A DNA stretch of 64,000 bases from Paraburkholderia ginsengiterrae (GCF_001645125.1 NZ_LXKA01000243.1:1-64000); one strand, 5' to 3'. Counted from the stretch's first letter, positions 37,470 to 46,773 are shown. Made by a program: numbers and translations. Notes: a model not told the origin generated them from the sequence alone.

Positions 37470-37490
37470 CTGAATGAAAGCTGAATTTAG
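37470..37490 (-). promoter_or_regulatory. Phased TTCAG repeat (response-regulator box candidate) A
   Basis: On the plus strand CTGAAT occurs twice exactly 11 bp apart (37470 and 37481), so ATTCAG repeats read toward the PepSY/TonB operon, 51-71 nt before its start. Eleven-base direct repeats are the usual layout of OmpR/PhoB-family boxes. Confidence 0.6.
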
Positions 37491-37572
37491 GGCTGCGTCG
37501 GGGTAAGTCCCGATAGGTGATCTGCATGCGAAGATCGCATGCGGCGCCGATACGACCGAACACACCGCGAAC

Positions 37573-37610
37573 CTGAAACGGGCATGAACGCTTCCTGAAT
37601 TTCTATTCAG
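37573..37610 (-). promoter_or_regulatory. Phased TTCAG repeat B plus 9-bp palindrome
   Basis: CTGAA, ATGAA and CTGAA at 37573, 37584 and 37595 are each 11 bp apart. The last one is part of a perfect 9-bp inverted repeat (TTCCTGAAT, 4-nt gap, ATTCAGGAA). It lies between the divergent PepSY operon and the response-regulator gene and could serve both, including autoregulation. Confidence 0.65.
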
Positions 37611-37705
37611 GAATATCGGGAGAAACCCGGCTCATCGCGATGCTTCGCTTGTCACGTCAATCTGCGTGCGCTAGCCTGAAGTTACCGTCGACTGGCCCAT
37701 TTATC

Positions 37706-38371
37706 ATGAAAATCCTGATTCTCGAAGACCAACGCAAGCTGGGTCTTTTCCTCAAGCAGGCGCTGTCCGAACGCGCGTACACCGTGACTTGGGTCGAAAG
37801 CTGCGCGCAGGCACGCGAAGCGCTGTGCGAATCGAGCTACGACGTGATCGTGCTCGACCTGGGCCTGCCCGACGGCGATGGTCTCGACCTGCTGCGCGAG
37901 TGGCGCGGGGCCGGCTTCAACGAGCCGGTGCTGATCCTGAGCGCGCGCGACGCGGTCGAGGATCGCATCAAGGGACTCGACGTCGGCGCGGACGATTACC
38001 TGCCGAAGCCATTCAGCCTCGAAGAGCTGCTCGCGCGCATGCGCTCGCTGTTGCGGCGCCAGTCGTCGGTGAAGGAAACCGTGCTCCAGCATCAGGGCAT
38101 CAAGCTCGACCTGCTGAGCCGCACCGTTCACCTGAACGGCAAACCGGTCGACCTGACGAGCCGCGAATTCGCGCTGCTCGAGATCTTCCTGCAGAATCCG
38201 GGCCGCATCCTCACGCGCACGCTGATCGCGGAAAAGATCTGGGAATCCCATTACGACGTTGACACCAATCTGCTCGACGTCTACATGAGCCGCCTGCGCG
38301 GCAAGTTCGAGGCGCCGCTCGGCAAGCCGTTGTTCAAGACGGTGCGCGGCGTCGGCTATCAGCTGCTATGA
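37706..38371 (+). CDS. OmpR-family response regulator of the cluster
   Basis: A 221-residue regulator. The receiver domain has LILEDQRKLG, the phosphoacceptor D51 in VIVLDLGLPDGDG, LILSARD and YLPKPFSLEELLARM. The winged-helix part is LTSREFALLEIFLQNPG to VRGVGYQLL. It resembles the QseB/CusR-like branch. It is divergent from the PepSY/TonB operon and overlaps the histidine kinase gene by 4 nt. The 11-bp phased TTCAG repeats around the cluster are its likely targets, which is inferred and not shown. Confidence 0.9.
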   Translation: MKILILEDQRKLGLFLKQALSERAYTVTWVESCAQAREALCESSYDVIVLDLGLPDGDGLDLLREWRGAGFNEPVLILSARDAVEDRIKGLDVGADDYLPKPFSLEELLARMRSLLRRQSSVKETVLQHQGIKLDLLSRTVHLNGKPVDLTSREFALLEIFLQNPGRILTRTLIAEKIWESHYDVDTNLLDVYMSRLRGKFEAPLGKPLFKTVRGVGYQLL

Positions 38372-39783
38372 AATCCATCGGCGCGCGCCTCGCGATCTGC
38401 TACGTTCTCGCGTCGACCATTACCTTCGCGGCACTGTTCCTGACCGGGCGGTATTTCGTCGAATATCACGCAATCCACGCGCTGGACCTGGTCATCCATT
38501 CGGAGTTCGAGCAGATCCGCGCGAATGTCGCCGCGCTTGGTCCGACGCCGCCGGAAGCGGCGCTGCGCGAGCGCATGCAGGCTGTGACGCGCAACGATCT
38601 CGAACTGTTCTTCACCGAGATCTACGGGCCCGGCGGCACGATCGTCTATCGCTCGCCCGGGCTGCGCGGATTCGACATGATTCCGTCTGCCCGCGATCAG
38701 GAGTTCAACGTCAATCTTGCGGGCCTCGACGAGCTGCGCGCCGGCAAGTTCGCGCTCGGCCCGTACACGGTCGTGATAGCGACGACGAAGCACCACGTGC
38801 GCGTGGTCATGAGCGGATACGAGCGCACGTTCTACGGGCTGCTGCTCGTGATGATCGCGGTCAGCAGCGTGATCGGCTATGGCTTCAGCCGTATGGCACT
38901 GCGTCCGCTGCGGCTGATTCAGGATACGGCCGACCGCATCCGCTCGGACAATCTGAGCGAACGCATTCCGGTATCGAGTGCGCGTGACGAGATTTCGGAT
39001 CTCGCGCGCCTGCTCAATCAGATGTTCGACCGCCTCGAAGAGTCGTTCACCCAGATCCGCCGGTTTACCGCCGAGGCCTCTCACGAACTCAAAACCCCGC
39101 TGACCCTCGTGCGCCTGCAGGCCGAGAAGCTCGTCGTCGACGGCCAGTTGACGCCGGCGCAGGAACATGCGGTGCAGATCCAGATCAAGGAGCTCGCGCA
39201 ACTCAACCGGATCATCGAGGATCTGCTGTTTCTGTCGCGCGCCGACGCGTGCGCGATCACGCTCGATCTGCGGCAGCAGGATCCCGAACCGTTCCTGCAG
39301 AGCTTCGCGCAGGACGCGCACGTGCTCGCCGAGTATCGCGAGCAGCGCTTTAACCTGACGCACCACGGCGCGGGGCAGGTTGCAATCGAGCCGAAGTGGA
39401 TACGCCAGGTGCTGCTTAACCTGCTCAGCAATGCGCTGTCGGCGTCCCCGCCGGGCAGCCGCGTGACTGTGCGCTCCACGCTGGTCAATCGCTGCTGGCA
39501 AGTGCGTGTCGAGGACGAGGGCCCAGGCGTGCCAGCCGAGCAGCGCGAGCGGATTTTCGAGCGTTTCGTCCGCATCAATCGCCCCGGCAACGAAGACAAG
39601 GGCAGCGGCCTCGGCCTCGCGATCTGCCGCAGCATCGTCGCGCTGCACGGCGGCCGCATCTTCGCAGAAGCCGGCCCCGGTGGCCACGGGCTGTCGATGG
39701 TGTTCGAGATTCCGGCAACAACGTCTCCCGACGATGCCGGCAGCGTGCCGTTCGGCACCCCGCATTTGACCGACGCCGCCTGA
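38368..39783 (+). CDS. Sensor histidine kinase of the cluster
   Basis: A 471-residue membrane kinase. Helices at about 8-28 and 155-178 enclose a periplasmic sensor domain of about 125 residues. A HAMP domain follows (SRMALRPLRLIQDTADRIRS), then HisKA with the phosphorylated histidine in FTAEASHELKTPLTLVRLQ. The ATPase domain shows NLLSNALSASPPG, VEDEGPGVP and GSGLGLAICRSIV. The start overlaps the regulator stop as ATGA. The signal is unknown; the cluster suggests a periplasmic ligand or metal. Confidence 0.9.
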   Translation: MKSIGARLAICYVLASTITFAALFLTGRYFVEYHAIHALDLVIHSEFEQIRANVAALGPTPPEAALRERMQAVTRNDLELFFTEIYGPGGTIVYRSPGLRGFDMIPSARDQEFNVNLAGLDELRAGKFALGPYTVVIATTKHHVRVVMSGYERTFYGLLLVMIAVSSVIGYGFSRMALRPLRLIQDTADRIRSDNLSERIPVSSARDEISDLARLLNQMFDRLEESFTQIRRFTAEASHELKTPLTLVRLQAEKLVVDGQLTPAQEHAVQIQIKELAQLNRIIEDLLFLSRADACAITLDLRQQDPEPFLQSFAQDAHVLAEYREQRFNLTHHGAGQVAIEPKWIRQVLLNLLSNALSASPPGSRVTVRSTLVNRCWQVRVEDEGPGVPAEQRERIFERFVRINRPGNEDKGSGLGLAICRSIVALHGGRIFAEAGPGGHGLSMVFEIPATTSPDDAGSVPFGTPHLTDAA

Positions 39784-39816
39784 GCGCGGCTCAGGGACGC
39801 ACATCCGGGACGCGCA

Positions 39817-40626
39817 TCAGAGGTCGCGCTGATAGCCGACGTAGTAGGAAAAGCGATTGGTGTCGTTGACGTGCGTGATGCCGCGCCCAACGGAGAACAG
39901 GATCCGATCGTGCTCGCTCAGTCCGTAGCTGCCGCCAACGTTGAAGCCGAGCGCGGAAGGATCGATCGTGGTCGCCGCGCCGGTGTAGAACAGCTCGCCG
40001 CCGAGTTCGAGCTTGTCGCCGAACTTGCGCAGCACGGCCCAGCCGGCGGTCCAGTAGCCCTTCTGTCCCGCGTGACGGTTGACGACGTAGCCGCCGCCGC
40101 CGAAGGTTGTCCAGTCGCCGATCGACTTCTGCATCCACAGCGGCAGCAGCACCTGCACATGTCCGGTGCCAAGATCCAGGTGATCGTTGCCGGTCGGCAG
40201 CGTCACGCTCGGCGAGAACGCGACCTGCGGACGCCAGCCCGCTTCGTCCTCCGTAATGAAGCGATATTTCGCACCGAGGTCGATATCGCCGAAACCGTAT
40301 CGGGTCGGGTTGCCCGACTCGTGCGTGAACGCCATGCCGAACTTCGTGCCGATCTCCAGATTGTCCAGCAATCCATAGTTGACTTCGAGACCCGGCAGCA
40401 TCCCGCTGTGGCTGCCCTCGCGCACGGTGCCGATCGCGGCGGCGTCGATCTGGAAGTGCCCTCGGTCGATGGGCTCGGGATCGTCGGTCACGAACGGCGG
40501 GCCGGCGAACGCGCCATGACTGGCAAGGCAGGCACCGAGCGCGAGCATCGCATGAATGATCCGGACGCGACGCGGCCTGCGCCGTGCGGCTGGTTGCCGC
40601 GGCGTCGAATGACGGCTGAATAACAT
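39817..40626 (-). CDS. Outer-membrane beta-barrel protein, phenol MetA-like (PF13557-type)
   Basis: A 269-residue exported protein. After a basic, arginine-rich lead and a signal segment (MLALGACLASHGAFA) it shows GPPFVTDDPEPIDRGHFQID, a hallmark of MetA-like transporter barrels. Regular amphipathic strands follow (YGLLDNLEIGTKFGMAF, PQVAFSPSVTLPTGND), ending with the aromatic SYYVGYQRDL. The family is usually called an outer-membrane transporter without known substrate. It is read in the same direction as the ABC genes beside it. Confidence 0.75.
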   Translation of the reverse strand: MLFSRHSTPRQPAARRRPRRVRIIHAMLALGACLASHGAFAGPPFVTDDPEPIDRGHFQIDAAAIGTVREGSHSGMLPGLEVNYGLLDNLEIGTKFGMAFTHESGNPTRYGFGDIDLGAKYRFITEDEAGWRPQVAFSPSVTLPTGNDHLDLGTGHVQVLLPLWMQKSIGDWTTFGGGGYVVNRHAGQKGYWTAGWAVLRKFGDKLELGGELFYTGAATTIDPSALGFNVGGSYGLSEHDRILFSVGRGITHVNDTNRFSYYVGYQRDL

Positions 40627-40715
40627 GAAGCCGATACTCCTGATCGGAAGTTGAACCATGCACTGCGCGCCGCGCCGGTCCGGCAGACTGACGGACCGGC
40701 GGGATGGAGATAGGG

Positions 40716-41585
40716 TCAATGACCTGCGTCGGAGAACTGCGGCGGGCGCCACTTCAGCAGCTTGTTCTCGACTTGCGTGAGGATGAACTCGGCGCCGAGC
40801 GCGACGACGGCGAGCACGATCATCGCGGCGAACACACCGGCGGCGTTGAACGCGCCTTGCGCGGTCGAGATCAGGAGGCCAATGCCCTGCTTCGAGCCGA
40901 GAAACTCGCCGACCACGGCGCCGACGAGCGCAAAGCCGAAGCTCACGTGCAGACTCGCGAGAATCCAGCTCATCGCGGCCGGCAGCACGACCGTCAGCGT
41001 CACATCGCGATTTGTTGCACCCAGGATGTGCGCGTTGGCGATCAGATTGCGATCCGCCTCGCGCACGCCCTGGAACGCATTCGCGAACACCACGAAAAAC
41101 ACCATCACGACCGCCAGCGCGACCTTCGACGCCATGCCGAGCCCGAGCGCGATGATGAACACCGAGCCGAGCACCACACGCGGAATCGAGTTGGCGATCT
41201 TGATGTAGATGCTGAACACGTCCGCGAGCAGCTTGTTCCGGCCGAGCGCGATCCCGGCTACCACTCCGCCCACCGCGCCGATCAGGAAGCCGAGCGAAGT
41301 CTCTTCGAGCGTCACCAGCACCTGCACCCACAACGGCCCTTGCGACGTGCCCTCGGTCAACCACTGCCAGATCTGCGCGGCGATCAGCGAGGGCGTCGAG
41401 AAAAAGAACGGATCGATCCAGCCGAGCCGGCCGGCCAGCTCCCACCCGCCGAGCGTCACGACTAGCACGGCGACTTGCAACGTGTGCACCAGCATCTTGC
41501 GCCGGCGCATGCTCTCCTGAGCCCGCGTTTCGAGCTGACGCATCTCGGCTTCGTGCGGGGCGGTTCCTGTCATCGGTGTATTCAT
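40716..41585 (-). CDS. ABC transporter permease, taurine/sulfonate (SsuC/TauC) type
   Basis: A 289-residue inner-membrane permease with about six helices. The binding-protein-dependent transport signature is NAHILGATNRDVTLTVVLPAAM, preceded by GSVFIIALGLGMASKVALAVVMVFF. The preferred ATG has GAGGAA about 6 nt upstream; an in-frame start four codons earlier has less support. It partners the ATPase 27 bp upstream and the binding protein at 42521. Confidence 0.92.
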   Translation of the reverse strand: MNTPMTGTAPHEAEMRQLETRAQESMRRRKMLVHTLQVAVLVVTLGGWELAGRLGWIDPFFFSTPSLIAAQIWQWLTEGTSQGPLWVQVLVTLEETSLGFLIGAVGGVVAGIALGRNKLLADVFSIYIKIANSIPRVVLGSVFIIALGLGMASKVALAVVMVFFVVFANAFQGVREADRNLIANAHILGATNRDVTLTVVLPAAMSWILASLHVSFGFALVGAVVGEFLGSKQGIGLLISTAQGAFNAAGVFAAMIVLAVVALGAEFILTQVENKLLKWRPPQFSDAGH

Positions 41586-41612
41586 GCTGTTCCTCAACGC
41601 GCCGCGAAGCGC

Positions 41613-42431
41613 TCAGATGTGGACCTCGTCGCGGAGATCGTTCCAGATCTGACGCGACAATTCGATAAAGCGGGGGGAATAGCGCGCCTCCCCGACATCG
41701 CGCGGGCGCGCCAGATCGATCTCATACGACGTCTTGACGGTAGCGGGCCCCGCCGTCAGCACGAACACCTTGTCGGCCAGCGCGATCGCCTCCTCGATGT
41801 CGTGCGTGACGAACACCACCGATGCGCCGTTCGCGCTCCACAGGTGCAGCAGCTCGTCCTGCATCAGCGTGCGCGTCTGCACGTCGAGGGCGGAGAACGG
41901 CTCGTCCATCAGCAGGATTTCGGGCTCGTTAATAAAGGTTTGCGCGAGCGCGACGCGCTTGCGCATGCCACCCGAGAGCTGGTGCGGATAGTGGTGCTCG
42001 AAGCGCACGAGGCCGACGCGGCGAATCCATTCCATCGCGCGGTCGCGCGCCGCCGACTTGTTCTCTCCGCGATACAGCGGACCGGCCGCGACGTTGTCGA
42101 GCACGCTCTTCCACGGAAATACCGCGTCGGCCTGGAACACGAAGCCGATGCGCGGATCGATGCCACTCACCGGATTGCCCCAGATGCGGACGTTACCGGC
42201 ACTGGGCTTCGCAAGACCGGTGATGAGGCTCAGCGTGGTGGATTTGCCGCAGCCGGTCGGGCCGACGACGGCGCAGAACTCGCCCTTCGCGACAGTCATG
42301 CTGAAGTTGCGCAGCGCCATGATCGCCTTGCCTTCCGGGCTGACGAAGCGGCGGCTGACGCGATCGAGCTCGATCGCCGGCACGTCGTTGCCGGCGCAGG
42401 TGTGCAGCGCGGTTACCTTGGGGGCTGTCAT
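41613..42431 (-). CDS. ABC transporter ATPase, taurine/sulfonate (SsuB/TauB) type
   Basis: A 272-residue ATPase with Walker A VVGPTGCGKSTTLSLITGL, Q-loop FVFQADAVFPW, signature HQLSGGMRKRVALAQ, Walker B ILLMDEPFSALD and H-loop VVFVTHDIEEA. FPWKSVLDNV and GENKSAARDRA match the nitrate/sulfonate/taurine subfamily. The start is the ATG at 42431. Confidence 0.93.
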   Translation of the reverse strand: MTAPKVTALHTCAGNDVPAIELDRVSRRFVSPEGKAIMALRNFSMTVAKGEFCAVVGPTGCGKSTTLSLITGLAKPSAGNVRIWGNPVSGIDPRIGFVFQADAVFPWKSVLDNVAAGPLYRGENKSAARDRAMEWIRRVGLVRFEHHYPHQLSGGMRKRVALAQTFINEPEILLMDEPFSALDVQTRTLMQDELLHLWSANGASVVFVTHDIEEAIALADKVFVLTAGPATVKTSYEIDLARPRDVGEARYSPRFIELSRQIWNDLRDEVHI

Positions 42432-42520
42432 TGGATTGCCTGCCTTAGCCAGATTGGGCCAGATTGAAATCGACGAAGTGCCCGCGACTGTCCGGCGGAG
42501 GAACATCGCGGCGGGCGCGG

Positions 42521-43528
42521 TTACTTGACCTGCACGGCGCTGACGAACTCGGTCGTGTAAGTCTTCGACAGATCGATCTTGTGGCCCGCCACCGCTTTGT
42601 CGAACGACGACAGGACCTTGAGCACGGTCGGCGGACCCGATTCCGGCATGCGGCCATCCGGGATGAACGTGACCTTGCCGCCAGCGAGCGCCTTCACGTA
42701 CGCGGTGCGATCGCCCGCGTAGTAGTCGGTGGGCATCTGCGCGGTGATCTCGTCGGCGCTATGCGTGTTGATGTAGTGCAGCGTCTTGACGAACGCATTC
42801 GTGAGCTTCTGGACCGTCGCCTTGTGCGATTGCACCCAGTCGTTCTGCATGTAAAGGCTTGCTGCCGGATAGAGTCCGCCTAGCCATTTCTGCGTGCTTT
42901 CCGGCGAGCGCAGATCGATCAGCACCTTCGCGTCGCCGCCGTTGACGAGGCGCGAGACCGTTGGCTCGGTCGTCATGCCACCGTCGATCTTGCCCTGCTT
43001 GATGGCGGCGATGAACGTGTTGCCGGCGCCGACCGCGAGCGAAGTCATCTCCGACGTCTGCACCCCGTGCGACACGCCCAGATACTGCGTGAGGAAGTTC
43101 GTCGACGAGCCGAGCCCGGTGACACCGAGCGTCAGCCCGCGAAAGTCCGCTGGCGATTTGACCTTGTTGGCCAGCCTCGTCGAGATCACCTCGACTTCGC
43201 CCGGCGTATGGCTGAACTGCACGACCGACTCGATGTACTTGCCCTTCGCCTGCAAGTCAATCGTGTGATCGTAGAAGCCGACGACGCCTTGCACCGTTCC
43301 GGCGACGAGTTCGTTCTCGGCATCGACGCCGGCCGCCTCGTTGATGAGCTCGACGTCGAGGCCCTGTTCCTTGAAATAGCCGAGACGCTCGGCGAGCTTG
43401 GCCGGCAGATAGATCTGCTTTTCCATGCCGCCGACAATCAGCGTGAGCTTCTCGTCGGCGTGGACGGCCGGGGCCAGGGCGCCGAGCGACAGCGCGCCAA
43501 CGGCAAGGCGCAGGATTGTCTGTTTCAT
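42521..43528 (-). CDS. ABC transporter substrate-binding protein, taurine/nitrate type
   Basis: A 335-residue exported binding protein (signal peptide about 1-24, ALAPAVHADE). LPAKLAERLGYFKEQGLDVELINEA, then GTVQGVVGFYDHTIDLQAKG and LGVTGLGSSTNFLTQYLGV show the SsuA/TauA/NMT1 fold. It is 89 bp upstream of the ATPase and is the obvious partner of that transporter. The paralogue at 30446 shares the C-terminal pattern HYINTHSADEI and YTTEFVSA. The ligand is unknown. Confidence 0.88.
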   Translation of the reverse strand: MKQTILRLAVGALSLGALAPAVHADEKLTLIVGGMEKQIYLPAKLAERLGYFKEQGLDVELINEAAGVDAENELVAGTVQGVVGFYDHTIDLQAKGKYIESVVQFSHTPGEVEVISTRLANKVKSPADFRGLTLGVTGLGSSTNFLTQYLGVSHGVQTSEMTSLAVGAGNTFIAAIKQGKIDGGMTTEPTVSRLVNGGDAKVLIDLRSPESTQKWLGGLYPAASLYMQNDWVQSHKATVQKLTNAFVKTLHYINTHSADEITAQMPTDYYAGDRTAYVKALAGGKVTFIPDGRMPESGPPTVLKVLSSFDKAVAGHKIDLSKTYTTEFVSAVQVK

Positions 43529-43645
43529 CAGATGTTCTCCTCAGGTTCGATATGGGTCGCGTGCCGCGCTCGATGCGGCGGCCGCGCCGTGTTCCGGATC
43601 TGCATGTGCGGACTCACGGACTGCTGTCAGTTATACGGAGCAACC

Positions 43646-43672
43646 TTAAAATCAGGCTGAACCGAAAATGAA
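43646..43672 (-). promoter_or_regulatory. Phased TTCAG repeat C, before the ABC operon
   Basis: On the plus strand TTAAA, CTGAA and ATGAA lie at 43646, 43657 and 43668, each 11 bp apart, 118-144 nt before the binding-protein start. Read toward the gene they are TTCAT, TTCAG and TTTAA. Confidence 0.5.
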
Positions 43673-43711
43673 TGTCCGTTCAGGGACCGCCGGAACGGAC
43701 CCGCACGGCGG

Positions 43712-45265
43712 CTACCGTAGCTTCGCCAGTTCCTCGCGCGCCTCGGCCGCGGTCAGCGGGAAATAAGCCGAATAGCGCACCGGCTCCTGACCCTCGCGGC
43801 TCAGGATGTAGCGCAGGAACGCCTTCACCGGCGCACTCAGCGGACGGTTGATCCGGATGTACATGTAGCGCGTCAGCGGATAGCGGCCGCTCGACGCGTT
43901 CTGCGCATCGAGCGTGTAGAACGGCTCGCCCGCGCGTCGCGCTACCTCGAGGGTCTTCAGGCCGGGGCCGCCTTCCTCGAGCCCGCCGAAACCGATTGCG
44001 CCGGCATCGCGGGCGATCGCTCGCGCGGTATCGTCGATCGAGCCCTCCTGCACGGCAGCGTTCCACGGCCCGCCTCCAAGCACCATGATCTGCATCGACA
44101 TCGCGTTGGGTGCGACGTGCGGCGGCATGTAGATCGTGATCGGACGGTCCGCCCACGCGCCGGTCAGGCCGAGCTGCCCCCAGCGGGTAATGCCGGGGTT
44201 GCGCTGCAGGATCGACGCGAGCTGTGTCAGCGTGATGCCGGTAAGTGGATTGTCCGGGTGCACGAAGACCGCCTGCGCCGTCGTGCGCTGCGGCGTGTTG
44301 AAACCGCCGCGTGCGACGCGAATTTCGAGCGGCTCGGCGCCGTGACGGACCTGCGCGTATGCTGCCCGCTCGTCCGGCCACAGCTCGCGGCCCATCGGCG
44401 CGATCTCGGTGTCCCCGTCGAGCAGCGCGTGAAAACCGTTCAGCGTGCCGAGATGCTCCCATCGCTCGCCCTTTTGCACGCCCGGCTGCACGTGCTCGAA
44501 TGCACCGATCCAAGTGTCCATTAGCGATTTCATGCCGTCGCTGCCGATGCTGTCGATCGCGCCGTGCAAGCCGGCCACCGGACGATAGCCGGGCAGCGCC
44601 GCATCCAGGGGCGGCAGGAAGCCGTCGAGCTTCGCGCGTTCGCGAGCCGCATCATCGGCGGTGAGCGGTGTGTAATGCGGCTGCGCCGAGACGATCGACT
44701 GCCCTTCCCCGCTCAGCGCGAATTCTAGAAACGCCTTGATCCTGGGCGGTAACGGCGCGCCGGGACGCCGGTTCACCGCGAGATACGCGGGCTGACCGTC
44801 GCGATCCGCGACGCGCACGAGCAGCGGCGCCTTCATCATGTCGCCCGCGTACTGATGCGCGTACGGCTGCAACTCCGTCGGCAACGGCTCGCGCGCGAGC
44901 GGCGCGATGTCGGCGTCGCCGAACATCAGCCCGCCGAACGCGGTCGCACTGCCCGCGTGACGCCAGTTTGGCCCGCGCCGGATGCCGGGCTGGTATCGCT
45001 CGAATGCCGCCAGCCATGCGTCGAGCAGCGGCCCCATCGCATCGTCGCCGACGCAATTCAGTGCTCCGCTCAGATTCGCGTCGGGTCGATAGGTGGGCAG
45101 GCTGGCGCCGGGATCCGCCGCGAACGCGAGACAGGCGGCCAGTGCGAGACCGGCCGCGGCACCGCGCCGGAGCACCGGTCGCAAGCCCTGCGCGTGAAAC
45201 TGGGAGGGGCGCGACGCGCGCGCGAGCGGCCGGGCGCGCCACAAGGAAAAACCGAAAGGGACCAC
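43712..45265 (-). CDS. Exported protein with two PstS-like binding domains
   Basis: A 517-residue protein from a GTG start with GGAG upstream and a signal peptide at about 32-50 (AAAGLALAACLAFAADPG). Two PstS-like units follow: a shorter one at about 55-215 (SGALNCVGDDAMGPLLDAWL, LMFGDADIAPLAREPLP) and a full one at about 220-517 (GAIDSIGSDGMKSLMDTWIG, LLDGDTEIAPMGRELWP, ITRWGQLGLTGAWADRPITI). The phosphate-binding RSDGSGT loop of true PstS is absent; the region reads IYMPPHVAPNAMSM. No PstA, PstB or PstC is nearby. The ligand is therefore probably not phosphate. Confidence 0.8.
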   Translation of the reverse strand: MVPFGFSLWRARPLARASRPSQFHAQGLRPVLRRGAAAGLALAACLAFAADPGASLPTYRPDANLSGALNCVGDDAMGPLLDAWLAAFERYQPGIRRGPNWRHAGSATAFGGLMFGDADIAPLAREPLPTELQPYAHQYAGDMMKAPLLVRVADRDGQPAYLAVNRRPGAPLPPRIKAFLEFALSGEGQSIVSAQPHYTPLTADDAARERAKLDGFLPPLDAALPGYRPVAGLHGAIDSIGSDGMKSLMDTWIGAFEHVQPGVQKGERWEHLGTLNGFHALLDGDTEIAPMGRELWPDERAAYAQVRHGAEPLEIRVARGGFNTPQRTTAQAVFVHPDNPLTGITLTQLASILQRNPGITRWGQLGLTGAWADRPITIYMPPHVAPNAMSMQIMVLGGGPWNAAVQEGSIDDTARAIARDAGAIGFGGLEEGGPGLKTLEVARRAGEPFYTLDAQNASSGRYPLTRYMYIRINRPLSAPVKAFLRYILSREGQEPVRYSAYFPLTAAEAREELAKLR

Positions 45266-45312
45266 GTGTGTCTCCTGCCTGATAAAAACCGTCCCAACGG
45301 TACGGCGGCACG

Positions 45313-45339
45313 CTGAAGCGAACCTGAATCAACGCTGAA
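45313..45339 (-). promoter_or_regulatory. Phased TTCAG repeat D (three perfect units)
   Basis: CTGAA occurs at 45313, 45324 and 45335, exactly 11 bp apart, 48-74 nt before the double PstS-like gene. Read toward that gene the units are TTCAG. This is the clearest of the boxes. Confidence 0.72.
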
Positions 45340-45378
45340 ATTTCGTTCATCCTCGGCCCGGCATTCCATGAACGCATT

Positions 45379-45405
45379 TTCAGGATGCCTTCAGACTGCG
45401 TTCAT
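45379..45405 (+). promoter_or_regulatory. Phased TTCAG repeat E
   Basis: TTCAG, TTCAG and TTCAT at 45379, 45390 and 45401, each 11 bp apart, oriented toward the plus-strand PstS-like gene that starts at 45562. Together with the mirror set at 45313 this makes a two-sided divergent control region. Confidence 0.7.
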
Positions 45406-45561
45406 TCAACGGCGGTATCGTGATTTCGCATTGGCTCGCTCCCTGGTTTGCCTGATTTCGCGCCGGTCGGCACTACGCTCACAATTGACCTATTGGCGCC
45501 GCCGACCACACATCGAAGCGGTCCGTAAAACGCACGCATTCAAAAAAGGAGGAGATATCTC

Positions 45562-46773
45562 GTGAATCGAAACGAACCCTGTTTCGCGGCGCCCGCGTCC
45601 GGCCCGGCCCACCATCTGCGCTATCTGGCCGTGGCCGCGGCCGCTGCGACAGCCGCGTCATGGGCGATGAACGCCGAATGCGCGGACGCCCAGGGCACCA
45701 CCGCACCGCCGATGGTCGAATGGGTTGTGCCTGCGCTGAAAACAGTCGCGCCGCAGACCAAGGAGCAAGCCGACGAGGGCGAGAAGTCGGGACGCGCGCT
45801 GCCCGAGCCGGAAATCCTGCAGCCACGCCTCGACGCCGCATTGCCCGACTATCAGCCCCGCACCGACCTCAAACTGTCAGGCTCGTTCGCGGGCGCGACC
45901 TCGGACGTGCTGCCATTTCTCGCTCAACGCTGGATCGAAGGCTTCAAGAAGTACTATCCAAACGTCGACATTCACATTGCGCCGCCGTACGCGGGCAGCC
46001 TCGGCGCGAAGGAACTGGTCAAGCAGAAGCTCGACTTCGTGTTCGTGTCGCGCGAGCTGAAGCCGAGCGACATCACCGACTTCAAGGCCAAATTTGGCTA
46101 CGACCCGCTGAGCGTTCCGGTCTCCGGCGGCTCGTACCGGCATTTCGGCTTCCTCGACGCCGTCGGCTTCTTCGTCAATAAGGACAACCCGATAGAGAAG
46201 CTGACGTATCAGCAGATCGACGCGCTGTTCTCGCGCACGCACCTGCGCGGCGGCAAGCCGATCAAGACCTGGGGCGATCTCGGGCTGACCGGTGACTGGG
46301 CGGACAAGCCCGTGCACGTCTACGCGATCAAGCCGTGGAACGGTTTCGAGGAGTTCGTCCGGCAACGCGTGCTGAGCACCGACGGTCAGCGCGGCGAGTG
46401 GCGCGACGACATCCATTACGACAAGCTGGTGTTCCCGCTCGCGAAGGACGTTGCCGACGATCGCTACGGCATCGGCTACTCCGGCATCGCGTACATCGAC
46501 GCGCCGGTCAAGATGCTGCCGCTCGCCGTTTCGGACAACGCCCCGTTCGTCGCGCCGACTTACGAAAACGTCGCGCGTGCAACGTACCCGCTAAGCCGCC
46601 TGATCTGCTTCAACACCAACAAGGCGCCAGGCAAGCCGCTCGAACCTGCTATCGCCGAGTTTCTGCGCTACGTGCTCAGCAAGCAGGGCCAGCAAGCCGT
46701 GCTCGACCACGGGATGTACATGCCGCTGCGCGCGCAGCAAGTAGACAGCTCGCGCGCGATGCTGAGCCCCTGA
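45562..46773 (+). CDS. Exported PstS-like binding protein 2
   Basis: A 403-residue protein. The GTG start has AAGGAGGAG upstream. A hydrophobic signal segment (about 15-37) and a linker of about 50 residues precede the PstS-like fold: SGSFAGATSDVLPFLAQRWI, PYAGSLGAKELVKQKLDFVFVSREL, KTWGDLGLTGDWADKPVHVY and FVAPTYENVARATYPLSRLI. In place of RSxGSGT it has AIKPWNGFEEFV, so the phosphate site is not conserved. It opens a plus-strand group with the small Cache-like protein 99 bp behind. Confidence 0.82.
   Translation: MNRNEPCFAAPASGPAHHLRYLAVAAAAATAASWAMNAECADAQGTTAPPMVEWVVPALKTVAPQTKEQADEGEKSGRALPEPEILQPRLDAALPDYQPRTDLKLSGSFAGATSDVLPFLAQRWIEGFKKYYPNVDIHIAPPYAGSLGAKELVKQKLDFVFVSRELKPSDITDFKAKFGYDPLSVPVSGGSYRHFGFLDAVGFFVNKDNPIEKLTYQQIDALFSRTHLRGGKPIKTWGDLGLTGDWADKPVHVYAIKPWNGFEEFVRQRVLSTDGQRGEWRDDIHYDKLVFPLAKDVADDRYGIGYSGIAYIDAPVKMLPLAVSDNAPFVAPTYENVARATYPLSRLICFNTNKAPGKPLEPAIAEFLRYVLSKQGQQAVLDHGMYMPLRAQQVDSSRAMLSP

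Noticed and set aside
37573-37610. Terminator hairpin between the PepSY operon and the regulator gene
   Set aside because: The 9-bp palindrome is AT-rich, lacks a T-run and lies between divergent genes, so an operator is more likely.
39817-41445. Single 542-codon protein joining the MetA-like barrel to the permease region
   Set aside because: The upstream half is a shadow of the ABC permease; the signal peptide and start at 40626 explain the downstream half.
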